DNA of 64,000 nt from GCA-2693325 sp964011675 (GTDB taxonomy: Bacteria > Latescibacterota > UBA2968 > UBA8231). The position numbers and the translations under genes were made by a program. Positions 18,233 through 25,757 of the stretch are shown one piece after another. A model generated the notes under the pieces. It saw only the letters and a program-made list of their open reading frames with translations, ran no database searches and was not told the origin of the DNA. The stretch covers positions 22,016 through 86,015 of the forward strand of contig CAXGPR010000004.1 in the NCBI GenBank assembly GCA_964011675.1, read 5' to 3'. Position 1 is the stretch's first letter; every line of letters begins with the position of its first letter.

Positions 18233-19300
18233 TCAAGCGGGCAGAACGGCGCGCAAAATGCGCAGGTAATTTCCGCCAAATATTTTGGCCGCATCAGCTT
18301 CTGTGTATCCGGCTTGCAGCACAGCCTCAATCAGCCACGGCAGGCAGGCCGAATTGAAATGCGTTCCTATTCCGACCCCTTCGATTCCCATGACGTCTAC
18401 TGCGTAGTCGATGTGCCGTACAACAACAGCGAGCTGATCGGAGTCGACCTCAGTATAAGGCTGCTCTCTTTCTGGTCGTGTGATACCCGGAATAATTCCC
18501 AACAGCCCACCCCGATCAGCCAGCGCTCTCATAACAACATCGGATGTATTGCGCGTCGATTCTTCAAGTACGCGCGGATTCGAGTGGCTGTCTATAACAG
18601 GACGCTGCGAGTAAGATATAATATCGAGTGAGCTGGATTCGTTAGTGTGGGCCAAATCAATCAAAATACCCGAGCGATTCATCTGATCAATCATCTTTGC
18701 GCCCACATCGCTCAGACCACCGCTACCACGCTCGATATCGTGTCCATCCCATCCCAACTCGCGACCCGAACTATTAAGCGTAATCATGCGCAAACCCAGT
18801 CTAGCAGCCATGCGCAACACGCCCGGCACGTCGCCAAACCAGTCGGATCGGTTTGACCCCATAAGCAACGCGACGATTCTATCACGCAGAGCCTCATCCA
18901 AATCCGCTACCGTGTGGATCAAACGTACCTTATCAGTATGGGCTTCGACATCGCATAAAAATCGATCGAGCAGGGCGAGCACAACCTGCGTGGGATTCTT
19001 GGAATTGGATGAGAGGTATAGCGGTTCAGACTCAGCGCGCCCTCGGCGGTGTTCTGGTTGACGCGGCCATAGGGCCGCAAAATTATCGTCGTAAAGCACA
19101 GGCCCTCCTTTACACATGACCACCCGCAGTCCCCACTCAGCAAATTTGACAAAGTCGCCGCGACAGGTGCTATCATCGCGCTGGCCAAGATCAATATGGT
19201 CAATCACAAAGCGCGGATGGGTCAGATTGAGCCCCAGCATATCACACAGTGGATAGGCGCGCACAAAATCGGCGAAGCGCTCGTCCGTTCCATCGTTCAT
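18233..19300 (-). CDS. Membrane dipeptidase-like protein (peptidase M19), divergent active site
   Basis: The 355-residue product matches the renal-dipeptidase TIM-barrel family: VIDHIDL (H-x-D metal ligands), LGLRMITLNSSGRELGWDG, LIDLAHTNE, PVIDSHSNPR and the C-terminal IFGGNYLRIL. The glutamate that normally bridges the two zincs (in an LGVEGG-like segment) is replaced: the matching region reads ALLMGSNRSDW. The usual GSDFDG loop reads GTHFNS. The fold is therefore kept but metal and substrate binding are altered. The ATG overlaps the stop of the upstream dehydrogenase by 4 bases, placing it third in an isomerase-dehydrogenase-dipeptidase operon. Confidence 0.8.
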   Translation of the reverse strand: MNDGTDERFADFVRAYPLCDMLGLNLTHPRFVIDHIDLGQRDDSTCRGDFVKFAEWGLRVVMCKGGPVLYDDNFAALWPRQPEHRRGRAESEPLYLSSNSKNPTQVVLALLDRFLCDVEAHTDKVRLIHTVADLDEALRDRIVALLMGSNRSDWFGDVPGVLRMAARLGLRMITLNSSGRELGWDGHDIERGSGGLSDVGAKMIDQMNRSGILIDLAHTNESSSLDIISYSQRPVIDSHSNPRVLEESTRNTSDVVMRALADRGGLLGIIPGITRPEREQPYTEVDSDQLAVVVRHIDYAVDVMGIEGVGIGTHFNSACLPWLIEAVLQAGYTEADAAKIFGGNYLRILRAVLPA

Positions 19301-20328
19301 ATCTGTATCATCACTTTGTTGCGTTCCGGCTGTCCCATGACCTCAATAGCCCGATGTATTTCGCTCAGTTTAAATCGGTGGCTAATAATGTCTTCCGTGT
19401 TAACGAGTCCCGATTCCATTAGGCGAACAGCCCTCTGCATTGCAGCCGGGTTAGTGCCAAAACTGGCATCCATACGCCCTTCGAGAAAGTGTGTCAGTCC
19501 TCCATCTAATTCAAAGTTCTCGTGCGTAGTTATACCAAAGACATTCCAACGCGTACCGCGCCGACGGAGCTGCGCCATGAGCTCGACGGCGACAATTGGT
19601 CCAGCCGCTTCAATAACGAGGTCTGGACCATCAGGAATAATATCGTAGACCTGCTTGCGTGCATCTTCCTCCTGTGGATCAATCACATGCGTCGCACCCA
19701 TCTTTTGCGCATTGGTTCGCGCATATAGACTGGGATCGATAGCGATGAGTCGCCCGGCCCCGGCAGCACGTGCCACCATAAGACATAGCAAGCCAATACC
19801 CCCTACGCCAATAATGACAACGTCGTCTCCCACCTGCATCTCGCTGTGCTTTATCAGCCCTTTCCACGCCCCGGACAATGGTTCGGTCAGCGCCGCAGCA
19901 TCAAAGCTGAGCGATTCCGGCTTGTGTAACAAACAGCTCTCGGTCGTCTTCATGTATTCAGCAAAGGCTCCGGGCCACACGTCTTCAGGCCCGTCTCCAC
20001 CTGTGGTAAAAGCGTGATCACAGTAGTGCGTATTCCCCGCCTTGCAGTGGGCGCAGGCACCGCAAAAACCCGAAGGTTGACAGATCACTGCATCTCCTTC
20101 GACCACGTGGCGTACACCCGGTCCCACCGCAGAAACAATGCCCGACGGCTCGTGGCCAGGAACGAGCGGAAATGCCACGTTGCGACGAATCCCCTTAATC
20201 GCCTTGTAGTCCGTGGCACAAAAACCGCAGCTTTTTATGCGCACGACCACCTCGCCCAAGCTGGGTTCGGGTATCGGCACATCTTCCAGCACGAGTTTAT
20301 CCACTTCTTTTAGGACTGCAGCTAACAT
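19297..20328 (-). CDS. Zinc-dependent medium-chain alcohol/polyol dehydrogenase
   Basis: The 343-residue enzyme starts at ATG 20328 (GGAG 8 bases upstream; GTG 20337 is in frame). It shows the MDR catalytic zinc site (KSCGFCATDYKA, GHEPSGIVSAVG), the structural zinc loop (CGACAHCKAGNTHYC) and a Rossmann site (VVIIGVGGIGLLCLMVARAA). The layout fits the threonine/sorbitol dehydrogenase branch. It follows a sugar isomerase/epimerase-like gene by 40 bases and overlaps the dipeptidase, implying a shared catabolic role, probably oxidation of a sugar or polyol. Confidence 0.88.
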   Translation of the reverse strand: MLAAVLKEVDKLVLEDVPIPEPSLGEVVVRIKSCGFCATDYKAIKGIRRNVAFPLVPGHEPSGIVSAVGPGVRHVVEGDAVICQPSGFCGACAHCKAGNTHYCDHAFTTGGDGPEDVWPGAFAEYMKTTESCLLHKPESLSFDAAALTEPLSGAWKGLIKHSEMQVGDDVVIIGVGGIGLLCLMVARAAGAGRLIAIDPSLYARTNAQKMGATHVIDPQEEDARKQVYDIIPDGPDLVIEAAGPIVAVELMAQLRRRGTRWNVFGITTHENFELDGGLTHFLEGRMDASFGTNPAAMQRAVRLMESGLVNTEDIISHRFKLSEIHRAIEVMGQPERNKVMIQI

Positions 20329-20368
20329 CAAACACACTCCCAGTCAGATTGGTTTGCGGCAAAAAACC

Positions 20369-21151
20369 TCATTCGACGGCGCCTAAAAGTGCGCGCACGG
20401 CCTCTATACCCTCAAGCGTTTCTTCCTCATCACCCCAGTGCTCTATCGTCAGCGGCCCGTTGTAGCCATCGCGCTGAAGCAGCGTTAATGCACTCAGGTA
20501 CTGCGCCTGCGTTGCGCCGGCACCGAAACGCTTGATGTGCACATCACGAATCAGCTCACGGATAGGTTCGTACCCCTCTGCGGGATCTTCTCCCGCCTGA
20601 GCCGATACGTCAATTTCCCAGATCGCGCCTACGTGATCGGGTGCACCCAGCCCATCTATTACGCGACGAATCTCCGCTGCAGTAAGCACAATCGTCCTGG
20701 TAACCCACTCAAAACACAGTGTGACACCGCTGTCGGCGGCCCATTCAACCCAGGGACCCCAACGGTCGATTACCTGAGGTCCATACTCGTCAAACTGGCT
20801 AGGACCTAGCGGCGCAGAGTCCGGTGATTTAAAGGGAAATACGCGCACCGAATCGCTGCCTAATTGCCGAGCCAGTTCTACCGTCTTTTTGAGCTTGTCC
20901 CCGCTACGAGCGACCTTCGATTCATCGGTAATTGAGCACTTGCCCACCGGCGATAGTAGCATCCCGGGGCGCATACTGTGCACACTTAGCACATCGAGTA
21001 CGCGCTGTATATCATCTCCTTCTAGCGCTTCTAAATCACGACCCCACACCGGCGAACGCAGGGATACCAGACCAATGTCCGCGCGAGCTCCCACTTCAAC
21101 CGCACGCGTAAAATCCTTGTTCATCTCCGCCGTTATGTAGCTAATTTGCAC
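20369..21151 (-). CDS. Sugar phosphate isomerase/epimerase-like TIM barrel protein
   Basis: The product is 260 residues from GTG 21151, which has AGAGG 6 bases upstream (GTG 21157 is also in frame). The xylose-isomerase-like barrel is supported by VQISYITAEMNKDF at the start, SDSVRVFPFKSP near the middle, VTLCFEWVTRTIV (metal Glu), GAIWEIDVSAQAGEDP (metal Asp), DVHIKRF (metal His region) and a C-terminal GPLTIEHWGDEEE (metal Glu). This family isomerises or dehydrates sugars and inositols. It heads the operon with the dehydrogenase and dipeptidase-like gene. Confidence 0.85.
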   Translation of the reverse strand: MQISYITAEMNKDFTRAVEVGARADIGLVSLRSPVWGRDLEALEGDDIQRVLDVLSVHSMRPGMLLSPVGKCSITDESKVARSGDKLKKTVELARQLGSDSVRVFPFKSPDSAPLGPSQFDEYGPQVIDRWGPWVEWAADSGVTLCFEWVTRTIVLTAAEIRRVIDGLGAPDHVGAIWEIDVSAQAGEDPAEGYEPIRELIRDVHIKRFGAGATQAQYLSALTLLQRDGYNGPLTIEHWGDEEETLEGIEAVRALLGAVE

Positions 21152-21379
21152 TAGCACCCTCTATTTTCGATGCGTTATAGCAATGCACGGCGCTCAATGT
21201 CTAATATCCTACGCACACTGTCAACAATTCCAATCATCTCGCGTCCTCACCAAACCAATGTCAGTATCGCCAAGGTCAGACTTGTATTACGGCCGCGCTA
21301 GGCATAGACTCAAAGGGTGCGATTTATCGCGCAGATATTTTTTCACGCAACAGACAGGCACACTGGCTAACGGCTTAGC

Positions 21380-22087
21380 ATGCACACACCTCAACCTACG
21401 CCCTCTGAGAACGCAACCCGCCAGTTCACAGCATTAGTCATCGCCGGACTCACCGTGGGAGGCCCCCTTGTCGGCATGGCCCTCGTGGGATTTAACGGGG
21501 CTTCTTATATGCAACTTCTCACGGATCGCACACCCCTCTTGCTGAGCGCGGCTCTAATCGGCGCTGGCGGTACGGCCGTAGGCCTGGCTCTGCTACCGTC
21601 GTTTTTCTTTGGCGGCATATGCGGCTACCTGTTACCGAACGTTTGGCCCTACATAGCTGCAAGCAGTGGACTCGCTTGGGCTACTGCACTTGGATTGGGC
21701 TTGGGCCGGCTTTTCAGCACCAGCTTTCTCGAAGTACTGCTCCAGCGTAAGCCAGACTGGTGGGACACCTACCAACGTCTTATTCACACTACCGGCGCGT
21801 TTTTACCAACGACCATCGCCCTGCTGCGTTTAGCGCCCCACATGCCTTTTGCACTGACCAACTTGGTTTGTGCACGCTTGCCGCTCGCACCGACCACTAT
21901 CTGGCGGTCCTCTTTTATCGGTCTCCTGCCACGTACTCTCTTTGCAACTTATATAGGCAGCCACTTACAGGACTGGCGCGCACTGCTCGATCGCCAAGGA
22001 CCGCCGTGGGAACTGCTGCTGTCTCTCGTACTATTTATTGCCCTGGCCTATACGTGTCGGCGTGCCGCACGACGAATTGAAACGTAG
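21380..22087 (+). CDS. VTT-domain membrane protein (TVP38/DedA family)
   Basis: The 235-residue product is an integral membrane protein with about five or six hydrophobic segments. The VTT/SNARE-associated signature is present: ALLPSFFFGGICGYLLP, then a glycine-rich helix GLAWATALGLGLG, and a second re-entrant half with ALLRLAPHMPFALTNLV. DedA-superfamily proteins are thought to move lipids or undecaprenyl phosphate across membranes. The gene stands alone, with no visible partner, and precedes a broken ankyrin gene by 18 bases. Confidence 0.8.
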   Translation: MHTPQPTPSENATRQFTALVIAGLTVGGPLVGMALVGFNGASYMQLLTDRTPLLLSAALIGAGGTAVGLALLPSFFFGGICGYLLPNVWPYIAASSGLAWATALGLGLGRLFSTSFLEVLLQRKPDWWDTYQRLIHTTGAFLPTTIALLRLAPHMPFALTNLVCARLPLAPTTIWRSSFIGLLPRTLFATYIGSHLQDWRALLDRQGPPWELLLSLVLFIALAYTCRRAARRIET

Positions 22088-22105
22088 AAATACACTGAGA
22101 CGGGA

Positions 22106-22642
22106 GTGTGTTCACTGAAAGAAGAGATAAAACACCTCTGGATAGCGGAATTTCAAACCGCATCCGCCAAGTACGTGCACGCCTGGCTTCAACAGGAACC
22201 GAGCCTAGTTTCGCTACCCGTCGACTGCGTGCTGAAGAGCGACTCCGTGTGCCGATGAAGCCCCCTCTTTGTTGCCAGCAACCACCTGCGTGACTCAAGA
22301 AAGGTAAAAGAACTCGTCAAGGCTGGAGCAGATCTGACCAATGGTTACTGGGGCACGCACTGGCCAAGCGAAGACTACGCGATTAACGCCTACTTCATAG
22401 AGCAAGGTATCGACGTCAATCAGCCCAGCTATCTCGGCTTTCACGGCGTCGGCGTGACGGGAATGGACAGTTTCTTCTTGATGCTGGACAACGGCTTGGA
22501 TCCCAACAGCGCCTGGCCATATAACGGCGAATGTCTGCTACACGTTCAGGCCCTGTCGGGCTTGTAGGACGGGCCGATCATGGACTATGTAGCCACATTA
22601 AGTCCAAATAGGATGATGCCTTTCCAAATGTCTTTGTCATAA
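22106..22642 (+). pseudogene. Ankyrin-repeat gene with in-frame stop codons
   Basis: From GTG 22106 (GGGAG just upstream) one frame runs through TGA at 22256-22258 and TAG at 22565-22567 to TAA at 22640. All three segments stay in the same frame. The first reads KHLWIAEFQTASAKYVHAW. The second has ankyrin-repeat logic: VKELVKAGADLTNGYWG, INAYFIEQGIDVNQPSYLG, FFLMLDNGLDPNSAWPY. The third reads IMDYVATLSPNRMMPF. No frameshift is needed, only nonsense changes. The simplest reading is a pseudogene in early decay; stop recoding is considered under findings. Confidence 0.7.
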
Positions 22643-22685
22643 AAATCAGAAATATCTATTATCATTCTCAAATAGTTTATAAAAA

Positions 22686-23276
22686 TTAAAAGCCGTCTCG
22701 GAGCAGCTTCCGCTCCGCCTCAACCGCAGCGGCCCACTGCACTTCTTCTCTACCCAGCGGTCCACCTTCGTCGGTATCAGCTGCGAAAAACCGAAGTACG
22801 CGCCGATCGCCGCGCGCCTCAGCCTCAGCAACCAGCGCCTGCACAAGCGGGCACTGGGTAAAATCGTCGCGGTATGGCAGCCCCGCACGAACGACAAAAG
22901 AGGTGATCATATAACGCCAATCTGTTTCTGCTCGATTCGCAGATCCTGAGTGCAGCATATCGCAGTGAAAAAAGATGACATCATCCGCCTTGGCATTTAC
23001 CGCAACGACCTGGCCTTTTTCCGCCCCAACGGGCCGATCACCAGCAGCAGACCGGTGAGACCCCGGCAGGGCTATCAGCGGTCCACCCAAGCCGTCCATA
23101 TCCTGTAAATAGCATAGCATGTGCGCGGCCAGTGGCGACGTAAAGGGCTGATGGCCGCTTCCATATACTAGCGACGTGTCAGCGAGACACGCTTCAATCA
23201 GTTTGGATGCTGCGCGGCAGAGCGCTGTGACTGAGTATCCTTGCAAGCAAGGTCTTTTTGGTAAAAAACCGTGCAC
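22686..23276 (-). pseudogene. 5'-truncated phytanoyl-CoA dioxygenase-family gene
   Basis: An open frame of 196 codons (GTG 23276) matches the C-terminal two thirds of PhyH-type Fe(II)/2-oxoglutarate dioxygenases: LCYLQDMDGLGGPLIALPGS, then DVIFFHCDMLHSGSAN with the distal iron His, and RAETDWRYMITSFV with the 2-oxoglutarate Arg. Family members are usually 260-300 residues. Here the N-terminal region is missing or unrecognisable, and the expected H-x-D iron motif reads GHQP, lacking the Asp. An active enzyme is unlikely. The frame itself is intact, so it might still be translated. Confidence 0.6.
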
Positions 23277-23400
23277 TGCGGGAAGCCGCAGCGATCACCA
23301 AAAATTGTAGCCTCGGCTCAGCTTCACGCAAAGCTGTTCCTTTACTATGCAAGACCCACTAGATGGATGAGAGATATACACACCTTATAGATAGGACATA

Positions 23401-23439
23401 TAGCAAAACCGGAGGGAGAAAACCCCTCCGGTTTTGCTA
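23401..23439. terminator. Terminator after the tRNA pair
   Basis: A perfect 16-bp inverted repeat has arms 23401-23416 and 23424-23439 and a 7-base loop. Each arm carries a GC core (CCGGAGGG) next to an AAAA or TTTT block, the classic intrinsic-terminator layout in both directions. It lies 7 bases past the CCA end of tRNA-Leu, so it should end the tRNA transcript. Confidence 0.85.
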
Positions 23440-23446
23440 TTTAGGT

Positions 23447-23534
23447 TGGTGCCGAGGGCGGGACTTGAACCCGCACGACCGATACGGCCAACGGATTTTA
23501 AGTCCGTCGCGTCTACCAATTCCGCCACCCCGGC
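23447..23534 (-). tRNA. tRNA-Leu (anticodon UAA)
   Basis: The minus strand folds as a class II tRNA of 88 bases including an encoded CCA. The acceptor arm GCCGGGG pairs with CCUCGGC (one G-U), followed by discriminator A and CCA. The anticodon loop is CUUAAAA (anticodon UAA, reading UUA/UUG). A long variable arm follows (GGCCGUAUCGGUC region), as expected for leucine tRNA, then a GUUCAAGUC T-loop. Confidence 0.95.
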
Positions 23535-23549
23535 AGCCAGATATAAAAA

Positions 23550-23624
23550 TGGAGGCGGCGCCCGGAATCGAACCGGGGAATAAGGGCTTTGCAGGCCCCT
23601 GCCTTACCACTTGGCCACGCCGCC
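23550..23624 (-). tRNA. tRNA-Cys (anticodon GCA)
   Basis: The minus strand folds as a cloverleaf of 75 bases with an encoded CCA. The acceptor arm GGCGGCG pairs perfectly with CGCCGCC; the discriminator is U, as usual for cysteine tRNA. The anticodon loop is CUGCAAA (anticodon GCA). The T-loop is GGUUCGAUUCC. It is the only tRNA-Cys in the window and lies 15 bases upstream of tRNA-Leu in the same transcript. Confidence 0.95.
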
Positions 23625-23653
23625 TCGCGATACCACACAAGAAGGAATTAGTG

Positions 23654-23682
23654 AAAGTAGGGAGCCAATATATTCCTGTCAA
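23654..23682 (-). promoter_or_regulatory. Probable sigma-70-type promoter of the tRNA pair
   Basis: On the minus strand a perfect TTGACA (complement of 23677-23682) is followed after 17 bases by TACTTT (complement of 23654-23659). Transcription would start about 20-25 bases before tRNA-Cys. The -10 match is weak; position and the perfect -35 element support the call. Confidence 0.5.
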
Positions 23683-23769
23683 CCCGTCTAATATAGGATT
23701 AAATGCCAATTTCTCATACGCACTTCATGCCTTATATTTAGCCCAAACCGATCAGGAGGATTACGCGTT

Positions 23770-24564
23770 ATGCAGCAGTATTTAGACCTGGTGCGCCACG
23801 TACTAGACAACGGTCACGACAAGAGCGACCGAACGGGCGTTGGCACCAGAGCGACTTTTGGCTACCAGATGCGTTTTAATCTGGCCGAAGGCTTTCCATG
23901 TCTCACGACTAAAGAAGTGCGTATTGGCTCCGTCATACGAGAGCTGCAGTGGTTTCTCAAAGGCGATACGAACATCCGTTGGTTACAAGAAAAAAATGTT
24001 ACGATCTGGGATGAATGGGCGGACAAACAAGGAGAATTAGGGCCGGTTTATGGCAAGCAATGGCGTGCCTGGACCAAACCCGATGGCCAAGTAGTCGACC
24101 AGATCCAGCGCGCCATCGACCTGATTAAGAACGATCCGGACTCACGCCGGATTATCGTCAATGCGTGGAACGTTGGCGAACTCGATCAAATGGCGCTGAC
24201 TCCCTGTCATTGTCTGTTCCAATTCTTTGTAGCAGAAGGGCGGCTGTCCTGCCAGCTATATCAGCGCTCCTGTGACGTCGGTTTAGGCGTGCCATTTAAT
24301 ATCGCCAGCTACGCTTTGCTGACCATGATGATGGCGCAGGTCTGTGACTTACGTCCCGGCGAATTCATCTGGACCGGCGGCGATGTGCATATTTACGCCA
24401 ATCACATAGAGGCACTGCGCGAACAACTAACGCGTGCGCCCCGTCCCCTACCCATCATGAAAATAAAAAAGAGAGGACAGGACATCTTCCATTTTCGCTA
24501 CGACGACTTTACGCTACTCGATTACGACCCTCACCCGGCACTTAAAATGGAGATTGCTGTCTGA
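23770..24564 (+). CDS. thyA: Thymidylate synthase
   Basis: The 264-residue product (same length as E. coli ThyA) methylates dUMP to dTMP with methylene-tetrahydrofolate. Motifs are DRTGVGTRATFGYQMRF, GPVYGKQWRAW, the active-site Cys region MALTPCHCLFQFFV, and the substrate-binding SCQLYQRSCDVGLGVPFNIA. An AGGAGG lies 10 bases before the ATG. It is 8 bases upstream of pheA and probably co-transcribed. Confidence 0.97.
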   Translation: MQQYLDLVRHVLDNGHDKSDRTGVGTRATFGYQMRFNLAEGFPCLTTKEVRIGSVIRELQWFLKGDTNIRWLQEKNVTIWDEWADKQGELGPVYGKQWRAWTKPDGQVVDQIQRAIDLIKNDPDSRRIIVNAWNVGELDQMALTPCHCLFQFFVAEGRLSCQLYQRSCDVGLGVPFNIASYALLTMMMAQVCDLRPGEFIWTGGDVHIYANHIEALREQLTRAPRPLPIMKIKKRGQDIFHFRYDDFTLLDYDPHPALKMEIAV

Positions 24565-24572
24565 GCCCGCAC

Positions 24573-25385
24573 GTGACGGTTGCCATTCAGGGAGAGCTCG
24601 GCTCTAATAGTGCGCAGGCCGCCATGCTGCATTTTGGCGAAGATGTAGATCTGTGCACCTGCACTAATTTCACCCAGCTTTTCCAAGCAGTCAGCCAAGG
24701 CCGTGCAGACTACGCCATGGCTCCAGTAGAAAACTCACTGGCGGGTAGTATTCACGAGGTATGGGATCTGCTATTTGAACAAGAGCCGCATGTTCTGGGT
24801 GAATACTACTTTCACGTCAAGCACTTTCTTATTGGCCACTCCGGCAGTCGTGCTACTGAAATCAAACAGGCAGCATCGCATGCTCAAGCGCTGGCTCAGT
24901 GCGCCGTATATTTGCAAAAAATGAATATCCGTGCAATTGAAGAATACGACACAGCCGGCGCCGTTGCGCTGGTGAAAAAACGAGAAAATTGGCACGAAGC
25001 GGCCATTGCTCCCGCCGCTGCTGCGCAGTTATACGATATGGAAATACTGGCTGAAAATATCCAGACAGATGAGCGTAACTTCACGCGCTTCTTCATCCTC
25101 TCCCAAGAACCTGCTCCGACTCAACGAAATCGGCATACGTTGAAGAATACGCTTATTTTTGATATGGAAAACTGCGCCAGTCAACTTGACTCTTTGCTTA
25201 GAACGCTGAGCGAATACCCGCTCATCAAAGTCGAAACGAGCAAGCGACAGGATCTTCCCTGGGTCTATCGCTGTTACCTAGAGTGCGTGGGAGATATAGG
25301 ACGAGACACGTTAAAAACTGTGCGCGCTCAGGTAGGAAACCTCTGTCACCTAACACCCTATTCAATCGGCGAGCATCCCACATAA
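24573..25385 (+). CDS. pheA: Prephenate dehydratase
   Basis: The 270-residue single-function enzyme turns prephenate into phenylpyruvate. It starts at GTG 24573. The catalytic domain has IQGELGSNSAQAA, ADYAMAPVENSLAGSIHEV and the NFTRFFIL segment that contains the TRF catalytic motif. A C-terminal ACT domain (residues about 190-270) allows phenylalanine feedback: NTLIFDMENCASQLDSLL. The ESRP part of that domain is degenerate (ETSKRQDLPWVY), so regulation may differ. It forms a pair with thyA upstream. Confidence 0.92.
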   Translation: MTVAIQGELGSNSAQAAMLHFGEDVDLCTCTNFTQLFQAVSQGRADYAMAPVENSLAGSIHEVWDLLFEQEPHVLGEYYFHVKHFLIGHSGSRATEIKQAASHAQALAQCAVYLQKMNIRAIEEYDTAGAVALVKKRENWHEAAIAPAAAAQLYDMEILAENIQTDERNFTRFFILSQEPAPTQRNRHTLKNTLIFDMENCASQLDSLLRTLSEYPLIKVETSKRQDLPWVYRCYLECVGDIGRDTLKTVRAQVGNLCHLTPYSIGEHPT

Positions 25386-25388
25386 GAA

Positions 25389-25757
25389 TCAATCGTCCAT
25401 CAAGTTGCGCATCTCCGGCCCCTGTTTATCTATAACCCAAGCGCCCATTCGACCATCTCCGTTTAGGTCAGCACGCACGACGAACCAAAATTTCTCCTCG
25501 TCAATACGCACCTCCCAATCGTACTGATCTATCCAAGGCCAATCTAGCCCCTCGCGCGGATCGGTCGGATCAAAGTAGCGACCGTGTGCTCCGTAATGGG
25601 CAATTTCCAACCAGTAAAGCTGTTCGAGACCTCCCTCTAAGGCAATATAGCGTTCCTGTTCTAGCGAAAGCTGAGAAAAATGCCATATTCCCAATACGCT
25701 CAGTGCCGCAACGATAAGCACAATCTCAGTCCACAGACCGACGCGTTTTGACACCAT
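25389..25757 (-). CDS. Pilin-like single-pass protein
   Basis: The 122-residue product has a short cytoplasmic start and a hydrophobic N-terminal helix (EIVLIVAALSVLGIWHF) continuing into an amphipathic stalk. A segment like those of type IV pseudopilins follows (YWLEIAHYGAHGRYFDP). An aspartate-rich loop DLNGDGRMG may bind calcium. The canonical G-F prepilin peptidase site is not present, so it may not be processed. It begins directly after the Ig-like lipoprotein gene (stop and start adjoin), extending the hslVU transcript. Confidence 0.6.
   Translation of the reverse strand: MVSKRVGLWTEIVLIVAALSVLGIWHFSQLSLEQERYIALEGGLEQLYWLEIAHYGAHGRYFDPTDPREGLDWPWIDQYDWEVRIDEEKFWFVVRADLNGDGRMGAWVIDKQGPEMRNLMDD

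Noticed and set aside
17762..22642. TGA (and TAG) recoding as an alternative genetic code or selenocysteine
   Set aside because: Intact genes across the window use TGA as a normal stop, including many overlap stops such as ATGA, and no in-frame TGA was seen in conserved housekeeping genes. The sulfatase copy also has a frameshift and is far too short, so decay is the simpler reading.
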